DNA from: Rhizobium sophorae | GTDB lineage: Bacteria; Pseudomonadota; Alphaproteobacteria; Rhizobiales; Rhizobiaceae | Length of the DNA stretch: 53,701 bases | Direction: 5' to 3' | NCBI RefSeq assembly: GCF_013087515.1 | Contig: NZ_JABFCN010000052.1 | Span: 1 to 53,701 of the forward strand | Part shown: piece by piece, positions 42,317 to 51,737 of the stretch | Position numbering within the stretch: the first letter of the stretch is position 1 | How the letters are laid out: each line of letters starts with the position of its first letter | The notes under the pieces: model-generated | Seen by the model: the letters and a program-made list of their open reading frames with translations, nothing else | The model's database searches: none | What the model was told of the DNA's origin: nothing | Made by a program: the position numbers and the translations under genes

Positions 42317-43849
42317 CTAATCGCCGTTTCCGTCCCTCATTGGCCGGAAGGATTTCGATAGTTGCTTGATAGCTCGCAGGCCGAATTCGCGGTTGAGAAC
42401 TTCCGTCAGCTCGACAAAGCTCTCCTGCGCCTGCCGCCACTGCTCGGCACGCTCCGAAAATTCTGCCTCGACATTGAGATTGAGCATCGCCGCGCTTGCG
42501 TCCCGCAAAGCTTGGCACCGTTCCTCCCATAGCCGCATGTTCTCGCCGAGTATCTTTCCAGATAACTTTCCGGAATAGATTTTAATTTTCTGAAGCTCAT
42601 CCAGGCTGAAGATCCGCGACTCCTCCTCGATGATCGCGAGCTGTTGCATAAATTTCCGAATGAAATGCACTGTTTCCGTGCGGTCTCGCGAGATGGTCTC
42701 AAACTCCTGGACGGAGTATGTGGCGCCCCATTTAAGGAACAGGCTCCGGAACTTCAGGGAAATACTGATATAAGTCAGGATCGTCTCTGTATTCTCGTCT
42801 ATGGCAAAGCCTAGATCCAGCAGATCAATGATGTACATGTGGAGAGTAACGCGGCCGTCGTAATAGGTGTATTGCCGGGTAATAATCATCCGATTGATGC
42901 GCCCGTCCTTCGGCGAGCGGAAAATCTGTTCATTGTCGAGCTTTTCGTTGGGCGATATCGCGCTGATCACACAGCGCTCGACCGCAGCGAGAATCTCTAA
43001 TGCCGTGGATGGCGTTCGCTGCTGTACTAAATCCTTAAAGCGCTTCCAACTCACCGCTCCTGTGACGCCGGGAAGTCCAAACACCTCCAAAGCTTCCCCA
43101 TATGGCAGAAGCCGGGCCTCGTCGCGGATTATTTCACCGTCCTTAACGTCATAGGGAAACTCAAATTCCATAAAGTATTGTTCTATTCTGCGCTCCGTAA
43201 TCCGCTTCCTCAACGAGTGGTATACGGTCGTCATTATGTTAGGAACGATACTTTCCTCAACAATCTTTAGTCGTTTCGCGGTGTTTTCGTCAGCTTTGCG
43301 GCGTGCCTGTGCACTAGTATCATCGTCGTTGATGCGAGATTCCGCAAGCGAAGCTATGTCATTAAAGAGTTCTCTGAAAGTCGTCGAAAGTTGTCGCGCT
43401 TGGCCGGTCGGCGCATTGCAGCGCTCAAAGAACTGATCGATGGGAAGCGCGATATCGCCGGGATCAATATCCAAGTTTATCCCCTTTCTTTCAGCAAAAA
43501 GTGCGGGAAGCTCCTTAAGGAAGATCGGGATTATCTGCCGCTTCGTCGATCCGTTGAGTCTGATGTCTTCCTCCATCAGCGCCTCATAGAATCCGACCTC
43601 CAAGCCTGTCCAGCTATGGCTTGGCTTCATCGTGCCAAAGAGGAATATGATGAGATATTCGGACCTTCTCAGTCCATCTTTGATTTTGTCGGTTAGTCGT
43701 TCTCCCGCATGGATGACCTCCCTGTCGAAGAAAATGTCGATATTTAGAAGCGGATTGAATTGGCTAAGGCCTTCAAAGAAGCTTCGAACGATTTCATTTT
43801 CCTCGGACGCATAGGACAAGAAGACTGCAGTTTGGTGTCCTTCGGGCAT
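42317..43849 (-). CDS. TIR-domain protein with long C-terminal domain
   Basis: This is a 510-residue protein. The N-terminal TIR domain (about residues 7-150) begins AVFLSYASEENEIVRSFFEGL, has FFDREVIHAGERL, and the likely catalytic Glu84 in WTGLEVGFYEAL. The remaining 350 residues are helical, with a middle domain (RLLPYGEALEVFGLPGVTGAVSWKRFKDLVQQ) and a coiled-coil-like end (NLNVEAEFSERAEQWRQAQESFVEL); no known domain is evident. Start at ATG 43849 behind a strong GGAGGGAGA ribosome site rather than 43873. It is a single-gene unit, convergent with a small membrane protein. An NAD-cleaving defence protein with its own sensor is inferred. Confidence 0.78.
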   Translation of the reverse strand: MPEGHQTAVFLSYASEENEIVRSFFEGLSQFNPLLNIDIFFDREVIHAGERLTDKIKDGLRRSEYLIIFLFGTMKPSHSWTGLEVGFYEALMEEDIRLNGSTKRQIIPIFLKELPALFAERKGINLDIDPGDIALPIDQFFERCNAPTGQARQLSTTFRELFNDIASLAESRINDDDTSAQARRKADENTAKRLKIVEESIVPNIMTTVYHSLRKRITERRIEQYFMEFEFPYDVKDGEIIRDEARLLPYGEALEVFGLPGVTGAVSWKRFKDLVQQRTPSTALEILAAVERCVISAISPNEKLDNEQIFRSPKDGRINRMIITRQYTYYDGRVTLHMYIIDLLDLGFAIDENTETILTYISISLKFRSLFLKWGATYSVQEFETISRDRTETVHFIRKFMQQLAIIEEESRIFSLDELQKIKIYSGKLSGKILGENMRLWEERCQALRDASAAMLNLNVEAEFSERAEQWRQAQESFVELTEVLNREFGLRAIKQLSKSFRPMRDGNGD

Positions 43850-44670
43850 TTCTCCCTCCCCAATATGAACCACTTCAGCGGTACGTGCATTTATTCTGCA
43901 CTCTAGTATAAATTGCTCGATCGGGATATCTTACTTCTCAACGGGGCGACGGACGGCCGTTGTGTTGCAGAGCACTGAATTTATCCTAGCCTGTGGCGTG
44001 AACTCCGCAGTATGTTGGGCAGAGTGGCATTGGCATGCCAGCCCGCTACGGCAAGTCGCGTCCGTTCGGAATTCCCCATTCCCAAAGGCCACGAATAGGG
44101 GAACGTGTTTTGCACACCAGTTGGACGACGCTCGACCGGTTTTGGGGAGCGCCCGTGTGTTGTTACAGAAAGCAAACGCATATCTTCGACTTTTCTTGGT
44201 AGGTAATGAGCGATCGCATATGTGGCCTTCCGTAGCACAAGATCCCACGTTTATGATCTCATTGGTGCTTCGCGGACGTCATGATTGAAAAGTAATTCGG
44301 CATTCTTGCAAACATTGTCACTCGGACAAGTATGTTCTTGTTTTGCTACGTCCTGGTATTCTGGCGAAAATGCGCACGCACGATTGTCAAGCCGTAAACA
44401 GTTACATCTACAGAGACACTTGGCTCGTTTCGAGCTCGGCGATCAAATTTATTGTTGCAATCAACTTTATCGAGTAATAGTGTTTGGCCTGAGGGAAATA
44501 AGCATTATTACCTAATCCGTCCACAGCTGAGCATTTCCCAGCTGGGCATGTACAGTTTTGCCTTGGTACTTTCCACAGTGCCTGGAGGGATTTTTTATAC
44601 GAGTAAGCACCAATAGACGGATCTTATTTTCTTCTGCAAGCGGAACGCCAGCCAACTCAGAGGGTAGCGT
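43850..44670. other. 0.8-kb divergent intergenic region
   Basis: No real gene was found. It lies between the divergent TIR and lipoprotein genes and should hold both promoters; its right part is A/T-rich. A near-perfect pair of direct repeats, CAGCTGAGCAT (44524-44534) and CAGCTGGGCAT (44539-44549), sits about 125 bases before the lipoprotein start. Short open frames here have no family or ribosome site. Confidence 0.4.
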
Positions 44671-45753
44671 ATGGTAGTCTTTGGGTTTAAGAGAAGCAGC
44701 AAGGTTGTCCGGGCAGCGTATCGTCTCATCATACCTTTAGTCACCGTCAGCTTGTTTGCTTCCTGCACCGCAACGACACCAGTAGCTGTAGAGCCTACCC
44801 TTAACGCAAGTGAGGTAGCTACAAAATCCGTGGACCGCCGAAGCATAATGGAGTCGCTTCGTGCTGACGCTGAGTACGCTTACGGTGGAACGCCGAATTG
44901 GTATGATGTGACTTTAGCGGGCTACAACTACGTCGATGACCGCTGCTCCATCTATTTTGACTCGATCTTTAAGCTGAACCGACAACGCGAAGCTGCTAAG
45001 TCTGGGATATCCGCCTTTGGCCAAACGACCAATGCTATTCTTGGCGTCACTGGTGCCACCCAGCTCTCAATGACCGTGGTAGCACAGGCTTTTGGCTTGG
45101 CGTCAAACCTTACTGACGTGGTTGCAGGTACATATCTTTACGAGCTGCCTCCTGCGACGACCAAGAAGTTTGTGGGTGAATTGGCCCGCGCTTATCGCGA
45201 TGGCACGGCAAGGCAAAAGGGTAGCATCGATAGCGCCCCTTCCGCCTACGGCTATATCCGTGGATATCTTGATCTATGTCTTCCAGCGACAATTGAAGGC
45301 GAACTCGTCGAGCACGTGGGATCGGCAATCGCGGTGGCTGACCCGACAACAAGCGGCTCTGGAGTGGATCTAAGGATCGCTAGCGCAGTCAATCCGCCGC
45401 TACCGCGTTCATTCGAGCGCCCGCCAAGTGTGACGGCGCCGCTATCACGCATACGAGCTCCCGACAGAGCGCCACCAGACGGGTTCGCAACGCCTGTGCT
45501 TTGGAGCAAGATTCAGACCTTGCTTTGTATTGAGCCAGCAGACGGCGTTCTTGGCAAGACGACCCGTCAAGCAATTCACGACTTTTATCGGGGCCGAGGC
45601 GATAAGCGAGAGGATGTTCTGAAGGTCGGCGGCGTCAATGAATCAGACATCCGTCTCCTCGAAACAACAGAAGCGCTGTCACCGGGCAAAACGTGCGCCG
45701 AGCGGGGTGCCGCCAATGCTCGTGCAGTCGGGCAGTTGAGCCTAGAACAATAA
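44671..45753 (+). CDS. Lipoprotein with peptidoglycan-binding-like C-terminus
   Basis: This 360-residue protein has a signal peptide with lipobox SLFASC (Cys32), so it is probably a lipid-anchored envelope protein. The middle is a helical domain with Cys residues (DDRCSIYFD, LDLCLPA). The C-terminal IQTLLCIEPADGVLGKTTRQAIHDFYRGRG resembles the PG_binding_1 fold (DG-x-x-G-x-x-T-x-x-AI). GAGGG lies before the ATG. The next gene, an SH3/lysozyme-like protein, begins 25 bases after its stop. Together they suggest a cell-wall-associated pair. Confidence 0.68.
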   Translation: MVVFGFKRSSKVVRAAYRLIIPLVTVSLFASCTATTPVAVEPTLNASEVATKSVDRRSIMESLRADAEYAYGGTPNWYDVTLAGYNYVDDRCSIYFDSIFKLNRQREAAKSGISAFGQTTNAILGVTGATQLSMTVVAQAFGLASNLTDVVAGTYLYELPPATTKKFVGELARAYRDGTARQKGSIDSAPSAYGYIRGYLDLCLPATIEGELVEHVGSAIAVADPTTSGSGVDLRIASAVNPPLPRSFERPPSVTAPLSRIRAPDRAPPDGFATPVLWSKIQTLLCIEPADGVLGKTTRQAIHDFYRGRGDKREDVLKVGGVNESDIRLLETTEALSPGKTCAERGAANARAVGQLSLEQ

Positions 45754-45778
45754 CGTCACACCGACAAAGGAGCAATCG

Positions 45779-47041
45779 ATGGCTGTCATGAAGGTGGCTC
45801 GCGTTTTGAGGGACAAGCCTTCGCTCGACGCAGCGATTCTAAGATCAGTGCCGTCCGGAACGAAGGTTACAGTTCTGGACGACAAAAAGCTCCCGTTCAC
45901 TGAAATCCTTATCGACGCGACCGGCGAGAAGGGATGGGTGGTCGACGAGGCCATCGATAAGACTAGGGACACAGTCGGCCCTCTCGACAAACTTCTTGTG
46001 GCGGCGGAATGCGTGGAACTGGCGGCAAACTACGGCGGCAATGCCTATTACCTAATGACCATCGCACAGATGCGTACAAACATCATTGACGCGCAGGGAC
46101 CGCAAACCAGTGGCTTATTCGCGTTCACCAGTGAGGAATGGATACTAAACGCCAACCATCCTGAGTATGAGATCGCCTACAGTCTAGCTGAACTTAGCGA
46201 TTGGCGGGCACAATGCACGCTGTTCGCGATCATGGCGGCCCAGACGGCGGATGCCCTTAGTGATGCGCTGGCGACAGATGTATCGATGGTTCAACTCCTG
46301 CTCGCTCAAACCATCGGCCTCCTCGCTGCTCGCCAGGCTATTGGGAACGATGGTCAAAACGCCGCGGCGCTCATTGCAGCTATCGCACCTGCCCAAGCCA
46401 AGACGGATCGTATCGACCTTGCGAACCTGGCCAACCGAGATGCGGCACTTCTCAAAGGTTCGACGGTCAACGATATGTTGGCAGCCATCGAAGCGAAGCT
46501 CAGTGAGAGCTTTACATCAGTGGATGTCATCATAAGCGAACAGGTCGAGCTCTTCATGAAGAAGCTGCGTCAACTGACGGATCTCGCTCCGACGATCGTT
46601 GGTGACATCAACTTCTCGTCGCCCAAGATCTTACGATCCCGCGAACCCATGGCACGGAAGATCGCGGAGAGGTTCGCATCCCGAGGGTACGGAACCCTGC
46701 AACAAATCGCAGCGATCGCAAATGCCATTGGGGAATCCAATCTGAATCCTTCAAGCACCAACCTGCGCGGCGAGCGGAGCTTTGGCCTCTTCCAACTGAA
46801 TCAGAACGGGGGTGTTGGAACTGGTCATAGCGACGCAGAGCTTCTGGATCCCAACAGAAACATCGAGATCATGCTTGATGAGATCCAGAAGCCGTACCTC
46901 AAGAAAAGCCGTGCCCGCTTTCTCGCAACTGCCAATTTGCACGAAGCAGTAGAGATCTTTGTCTTCAACTTCGAGAAGCCTGCAGACAAGCCAGGAGAGA
47001 CTCAGAAGCGCTTTAAGATCGCTCAGACGCTGATTGCCTGA
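45779..47041 (+). CDS. SH3-like/lysozyme-fold peptidoglycan hydrolase
   Basis: This is a 420-residue protein. The N-terminal 65 residues look like a bacterial SH3 domain (KPSLDAAILRSVPSGTKVTVLD, EKGWV). A middle helical region (about 75-280) is rich in Ala and Leu. The C-terminal domain is lysozyme-fold: IAAIANAIGESNLNPSS (probable catalytic Glu near residue 319) followed by GERSFGLFQLNQNGGVG, as in phage tail lysozymes and soluble transglycosylases. No signal peptide is evident, so it would need another export route or act after lysis. AAGGAG precedes the ATG by 7 bases. It pairs with the upstream lipoprotein. Confidence 0.72.
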   Translation: MAVMKVARVLRDKPSLDAAILRSVPSGTKVTVLDDKKLPFTEILIDATGEKGWVVDEAIDKTRDTVGPLDKLLVAAECVELAANYGGNAYYLMTIAQMRTNIIDAQGPQTSGLFAFTSEEWILNANHPEYEIAYSLAELSDWRAQCTLFAIMAAQTADALSDALATDVSMVQLLLAQTIGLLAARQAIGNDGQNAAALIAAIAPAQAKTDRIDLANLANRDAALLKGSTVNDMLAAIEAKLSESFTSVDVIISEQVELFMKKLRQLTDLAPTIVGDINFSSPKILRSREPMARKIAERFASRGYGTLQQIAAIANAIGESNLNPSSTNLRGERSFGLFQLNQNGGVGTGHSDAELLDPNRNIEIMLDEIQKPYLKKSRARFLATANLHEAVEIFVFNFEKPADKPGETQKRFKIAQTLIA

Positions 47042-47179
47042 TCAACGTCCGACGTGAGATCAGTGAAGGACGTTGGTTGCTGCGGCCTTGGTTCGCATAG
47101 TTATCGTACTCGGGGCCGCGGTAATCCTCACGCTTTGATGGTCGCCGCGCCACTAGAGGTGAGACGACAGCAAAACACA

Positions 47180-48262
47180 TCAATGACCATTAAGCTGATT
47201 GGGCGGCTTTGGCGAACTGTCCAGACTGGCTTCCGTCCGACCCAAAATGCTCGGCACTAAACGCTCGGAAAATCCCGCGATAAAGCTCCATACGATCAAC
47301 AGAGAAAGGTCCTTGCCGATGAGGAAGGTCGCCGGAAGATGATCCGGCGGAATACGAGAAACGAATGTCATTTTACTAAAATCGGGGACAAAACTGCCGG
47401 TTATGATCTCTGCGTGAAGAAAGAAAAAGACTATCGCCGACCCACATATTCCGATGATGCCCCGCAGGATGAGTGATGCCAACTGACCAGCCGCTGCAAG
47501 CTCGTCATATTCCAACAAACTCCAGTTCTTCTGTAGATACAGAAGCCTGCTAAAATAGGCGCCGAAGAGTCCCGCTGCCAGAGCGGTCAGAAGCGGAAGG
47601 CCGATCCAGTTACGGATTTCGTTGAGGCTTCCGTCGTGCTTCCAATAAACGAAAAATATCGCGATGTAAGGGAGAAGGAAGAGCGCGAACGAAGCTGCAG
47701 CAGCATAGATTATTTTCCTGGTGGCTTCGCGTTGGAGGTTCCGAAATGCATACTTCCTTGTTAGCTGCCACTGAATGCCCTGAATGATATCGACAAGAAG
47801 TGATCTGAGTCGAGATTCCCTTTCGTCAGCGTCGATCACGGGTGGATGCGTTTGATCTTGCGACGCTGTCATTTGCTGCAAGATACCGCGCAGTCTGGAT
47901 GCGCCTGCAACTTTTTCTTCGTCGGCCTGCGCGAGCCGAGCCTGCAGCTCCGGCAGAAGTCGTTTAGGAGGTTCAGCGAGCGCCAGGAGCAGTTCAAGTC
48001 GGAAAGCGTTTGTCCACGCGCTGTTCAATCGTTCATGGTAATGCAGCCTACGCTCATCTTTAAATTCGGCGATCCCACGTCGAACCGTGACCAGGATTTT
48101 ATGGGCAGAACTTCCATTCTCAACGAGTTCAGCTAGATATTCCACTTTGATCCATAATGCGGTTAAGAAATGGCTGAGTAATACATCGCGTGCGAAAACT
48201 GCATCGCTGCTCAATTCTGGCGAGCCATGCTGTTCCTCACTTTCTGGAGCGCCGTTTGCCAT
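47180..48262 (-). CDS. Integral membrane protein, unknown
   Basis: This 360-residue protein has a long cytosolic N-terminal half (about residues 1-195, helical, charged: RRGIAEFKDERRLHYHERLNSAW) and about four TM helices in the C-terminal half (IIYAAAASFALFLLPYIAIFFVY, WIGLPLLTALAAGLFGAYFS, LASLILRGIIGICGSAIVFFF, LLIVWSFIAGFSERLV). GFSERLVPSIL near the end is a motif I have seen in other uncharacterised membrane proteins. It converges with the muramidase gene, 138 bases apart. Function unknown; an envelope or defence-associated pore is speculative. Confidence 0.68.
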   Translation of the reverse strand: MANGAPESEEQHGSPELSSDAVFARDVLLSHFLTALWIKVEYLAELVENGSSAHKILVTVRRGIAEFKDERRLHYHERLNSAWTNAFRLELLLALAEPPKRLLPELQARLAQADEEKVAGASRLRGILQQMTASQDQTHPPVIDADERESRLRSLLVDIIQGIQWQLTRKYAFRNLQREATRKIIYAAAASFALFLLPYIAIFFVYWKHDGSLNEIRNWIGLPLLTALAAGLFGAYFSRLLYLQKNWSLLEYDELAAAGQLASLILRGIIGICGSAIVFFFLHAEIITGSFVPDFSKMTFVSRIPPDHLPATFLIGKDLSLLIVWSFIAGFSERLVPSILGRTEASLDSSPKPPNQLNGH

Positions 48263-49007
48263 TACAAAGCTCCAATTGCTTCATTTCATTACTATCCTCC
48301 CGATCTAAGTTGCAGTCAATTGGCCTGCTCAACCTTTGCCTATCGGCATACTAGTTGTTCGACCTATGTAGGAGGTCCAGCAGAGGAGGCTCCTGTCAGC
48401 CCGACACGGTCATTTCCGCCTCAGTGAATGCTCGGAGCTTTGTGGCATGTCGCCGCGATCAGTTTTCGATCCGGCTTCAATCAGTAGGGAGTGACGGACA
48501 ATTCAATCCGTTGTGAGATCCAATTGGATGGTTCGCACTCAGTAATCGCGTCGGCCACCAATAGAACCGCAGTCTCCCAATCTAAAGGCTGCGAGCGGAA
48601 ATAAACACAGACAAGACCGGTTGCCCATCCTTCAAGATAACCACAGCGATCGTGCTGTAAGATGCTGGCGCACCAGCGGGCGCTTTGAACATTTGATCAT
48701 TTGAGGGCTTGTCCTTTCGCCAGACGCGGCGAACCCGTTCGTCGCGTCATTGGTCGCCGAAATCATGGTAAGCGTAAAAAGCACACGGCACGCAATAGGT
48801 TCAAGACGACCTCGATGCCGAGGCTCTGAAATTGAGTATGTCCAAGAGCTCTTTCCGGGTCTAACATTGTCAATCATAAGATGATCCGGAAGATGTGGCC
48901 AAAGCGCCGCCTACCCTGGAGGCGAGATTCGCTTGGTGCCTTGCATCCACCTTTGCGGCCGACAGAAGTGCGAAGCACACTGGCACCAGTGCAATTGAGC
49001 TCGGGTT
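48263..49007. other. 0.75-kb divergent intergenic region
   Basis: Nothing is recognised in it. It separates the divergent membrane protein and a 94-residue ORF. Short open frames, such as 48632-48877 minus, have poor composition and no ribosome site. Confidence 0.35.
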
Positions 49008-49292
49008 ATGTGGATACGTCTCGAAAAAGATGAACTCGATCTGATTCTGAAATCTATTCCGGAAGGGCCGCTAGCAGAAAAACTGCGAAAGCCGACGGAT
49101 CCAGACACTGCGGCATTCGCCGCAGCGGTGCAAACCAGCGACGATCTCGAGGTCGATCTGGACACAATCATATCTCGCGGTGACGACGACGGTGCTTTCG
49201 TTATGACCTGGACATGGGTTTCGAACGAAAGGGCAGGGCTTCCTCCATCCGATGACGACGGAGAAGAGCTCCACAAGGATCTTGGCCTTTAA
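49008..49292 (+). CDS. Small acidic protein, unknown
   Basis: This 94-residue protein is acidic throughout, ending GEELHKDLGL, with MWIRLEKDELDLILKSIPEGPLAEKLRKP at the start. It resembles small hypothetical proteins in rhizobia, but no family is known to me. GAGC lies a few bases before ATG 49008, a poor ribosome site. It is 215 bases upstream of the conserved leader of the second AAA/M41 locus, in the same direction. Confidence 0.5.
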   Translation: MWIRLEKDELDLILKSIPEGPLAEKLRKPTDPDTAAFAAAVQTSDDLEVDLDTIISRGDDDGAFVMTWTWVSNERAGLPPSDDDGEELHKDLGL

Positions 49293-49495
49293 CGGTGAAA
49301 AGTCAGGGCGGTTGTTCTATTGAGCGAAATTTGCGGCGCAAGCAGGTGGCGCAAATGACGCCCGAGAAAGGACGAGTTTGAGCTTGACGCGCCCGGACAA
49401 GTTCTCTATTCGTTCGCGCATGGATATTCTCGCTCGCACCTTGATACGAATAGCTGACTGAACTCCCGCTCGCGGGTTTCGTCGCTGTTTTCGTT

Positions 49496-49520
49496 CGAGG
49501 GTTCACGATGAGCATCTCTG
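49496..49520 (+). promoter_or_regulatory. Leader shared with the TnsA-like gene
   Basis: TCGAGGGTTCACGATGAGCATCTCT here matches positions 21280-21304 at 24 of 25 bases. It contains a GAGGG ribosome site, a 6-base spacer and the start of a frame encoding MSIS. Outside it the two loci diverge at once, which points to recombination or a conserved translation leader. Confidence 0.55.
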
Positions 49521-49714
49521 TTTTTGATCGCGGTTTTGCGGTCACAGCTATCCAAGCTTTCCCTTATTCTTACCGAAGCCCAATCGCTGATCAGAGAACC
49601 GCCATTTCCGGTGCGGTTGATGGACCATCCCGGATTGGGGGGAGCTGGCTCATCAACCCGGACGAGACCCAGCCAGGTACAGCTGGGCGGATAGCAACCC
49701 ACACAGGACTCTGA
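49508..49714 (+). CDS. Short ORF with TnsA-like leader, unknown
   Basis: This 68-residue ORF starts at the same leader and the same MSIS residues as the TnsA-like gene at 21292, with GAGGG 6 bases upstream, but then diverges (FDRGFAVTAIQAFPYSYRSPIADQ) and shows no restriction-fold motif. It may be a remnant or a replacement of a TnsA-like gene, or a short leader peptide. It ends 43 bases before the second AAA/M41 gene. Protein-likeness is weak. Confidence 0.4.
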   Translation: MSISVFDRGFAVTAIQAFPYSYRSPIADQRTAISGAVDGPSRIGGSWLINPDETQPGTAGRIATHTGL

Positions 49715-49757
49715 CTTCCTCTGCGTCGATCCCTGCTGTCCAATCCGTGGTGTAACT

Positions 49758-51689
49758 ATGTCTCCGAAAAGCCCAACGCGAAATGAACGCGTCCGCGCGA
49801 CCGTAAAAGACTTCGCCCTCCACCTGACAACGCAACGCGCGTTCAAGAGAGTACCGACCTTTCTGACAGGCGAGACCGGAGTTCTCGTGTTGGTCACACC
49901 TGAAACATCAGAACCGCATGAACACGTGAATTCTGCCCGTCTTGCATTGTTCGGCGAAGAGGATGAGACGAATTTTGGCCCGGTTGCCTCGTGCTGGTTC
50001 AGCCAGGGAGACACTTTGTTGGACAATGAGCGGAAATTTAAGAATGAATGCGAAGGTCGACCAAAGGCTCTCGTGATCTGCTGCAATAGAGAAGATATCC
50101 CTAGAAATCTACGACTTGCACTCGACTGGATTGTGGATGTCGAACCCGTGCGGCCCGGCGACCTGAAGGCGGCATGTAGCGAGATCCTAGATATGAATGT
50201 CAGTTATGGGCAAGCCAAACGATTGCTCAAATATCCGTTGAAGGATCTTGCAATTGCTTTGAGACCGCGGCGTCCGGTCGATGAAACCTTGCGCCGGTTA
50301 CGGCGAGAGGCACGGGACGAACCGATTTCCGAACCCGAGCCTGTCAAGCGAGCAGAACTCCGCCCAACTCCTCGCCTGGAAGACATGCATGGTTACGGTC
50401 CGGCCAAGGAGTGGGGTCTCCAACTCGCTAAGGATCTGGCTGACTGGCGGGCAGGGATCCTGTCCTGGGACGATGTTGACCGTGGGCTGTTGCTCAGTGG
50501 GCCGCCAGGTGTCGGCAAAACTATCTTTGCCCAAGCGCTGGCAAAAACGTGCGGCGTGACATTCGTCGCTTCGTCACTGGGACAATGGCAAGCCAAGGGT
50601 CATCTCGGTGACCTTCTCAAGCTGATGAGGTCGGATTTTGCCCGGGCGAAAGCCGAGGCGCCAAGCATCCTTTTCGTGGACGAGCTTGATAGCTTCGGCG
50701 ATCGCGAAAGCTTCGATAGCGACAACAAGTCCTACTCCGTACAAGTAGTGAACGCATTTCTTGAGTGCTTGGACGGAGCAGGGGGACGGGAAGGGGTGGT
50801 CGTCATCGGCGCGACGAACAATCCGTCGGACATTGATCCAGCGATCCGTCGAGCTGGTCGCCTCGACAAGCATGTCGCTATTCCCTTGCCGAGCGCCGAC
50901 GATCGCATCGCCATCATTGAAAGTCTGATTGGTGAAGTGCCGTTTACATATGACCGGGCGGCCCTTGCTACGCAGACACAGGGAATGACAGGCGCCGACC
51001 TCGCCAAAATGGTTCGCGATGCCAAACGCGCGGCACGCCTGAGACGCGAGCCGCTAAATTTGGCAGATTTGACCGCCAACCTACCTGAGCTTGTCTCTCT
51101 AGCGGGTGACTTTCGGAGATCTGTTGCTGTTCACGAGGCCGGTCACGCGATTGTCGGCCGACGTCTGAGTTGCGGCGAGTTCCTATTCGTCGAGATCGCC
51201 GATCAACTGAACCCAAGGGTACATATTCAGAGAGCGGGCGGTGCGGTATTTCAGCACCCTACGCTTCGGTTTCGTGGCCGACAGTCATACTTGGACGAAA
51301 TCTGCCTGCAACTCGCTGGTATCGCGGCAGAACAGATCCTTTTTGGCTCGCACGGCGACGGAGCTGGGATCGGTCCCGACAGCGATCTCGGGCGAGCGAC
51401 CGGAATTGCAATGCGCATCGAGATGCAGATCGGAATGGGCGACAGCCTCGTCCAACGAGCGTCAGAGGTCACTCCCCAGATTGTTGCTGCCTTCCTCGCC
51501 AATCCGACTTCTGCCCGTAAAATCGATGACCTTCTTCAGACTGAGCTCAACCGTGCACGGGAAATTCTGATGGCCGAACAAGAGCTGTTGCTCAAGGTCA
51601 CTGATGAGCTCGACCAAGGCGCAGTCGTGACGGCAGAGAGGATGAGAGTCCTTGAGGAGGAGGGTGCTTCGCGTCGTCTCGCAAGCTAA
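49758..51689 (+). CDS. Soluble FtsH-like AAA+ ATPase/M41 zinc protease (copy 2)
   Basis: This 643-residue paralogue of the gene at 21942 has the same layout: a non-membrane N-terminal domain (about 1-200), the shared MHGYGPAKEWGLQLAKDL linker before AAA+, Walker A GPPGVGKT (248-255), Walker B ILFVDELDS, the ATNNPSDIDPAIRRAGRLDKHV region, and the M41 domain with HEAGH (459-463) and a likely third ligand Asp in GPDSDLGRATG (near 543). The N-terminal domains differ more than the AAA+/M41 parts, which suggests different substrates. It lacks a metallophosphoesterase partner and has only a short ORF where the TnsA-like gene would be. A minus-strand ORF follows. Confidence 0.87.
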   Translation: MSPKSPTRNERVRATVKDFALHLTTQRAFKRVPTFLTGETGVLVLVTPETSEPHEHVNSARLALFGEEDETNFGPVASCWFSQGDTLLDNERKFKNECEGRPKALVICCNREDIPRNLRLALDWIVDVEPVRPGDLKAACSEILDMNVSYGQAKRLLKYPLKDLAIALRPRRPVDETLRRLRREARDEPISEPEPVKRAELRPTPRLEDMHGYGPAKEWGLQLAKDLADWRAGILSWDDVDRGLLLSGPPGVGKTIFAQALAKTCGVTFVASSLGQWQAKGHLGDLLKLMRSDFARAKAEAPSILFVDELDSFGDRESFDSDNKSYSVQVVNAFLECLDGAGGREGVVVIGATNNPSDIDPAIRRAGRLDKHVAIPLPSADDRIAIIESLIGEVPFTYDRAALATQTQGMTGADLAKMVRDAKRAARLRREPLNLADLTANLPELVSLAGDFRRSVAVHEAGHAIVGRRLSCGEFLFVEIADQLNPRVHIQRAGGAVFQHPTLRFRGRQSYLDEICLQLAGIAAEQILFGSHGDGAGIGPDSDLGRATGIAMRIEMQIGMGDSLVQRASEVTPQIVAAFLANPTSARKIDDLLQTELNRAREILMAEQELLLKVTDELDQGAVVTAERMRVLEEEGASRRLAS

Positions 51690-51737
51690 CAGCTTCGTCG
51701 GGCGTTAGGGCAGGTTCGCGCTTCAGATCTGGCCGCT

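Noticed and set aside
44524..44549. Iteron-like origin from the CAGCTGRGCAT pair
   Set aside because: Only two copies are present and no replication initiator gene adjoins.
49406..50086. 226-residue minus-strand frame at the second AAA/M41 locus
   Set aside because: It overlaps the well-supported N-terminus of the plus-strand protease and has Arg/Ser-rich shadow composition.
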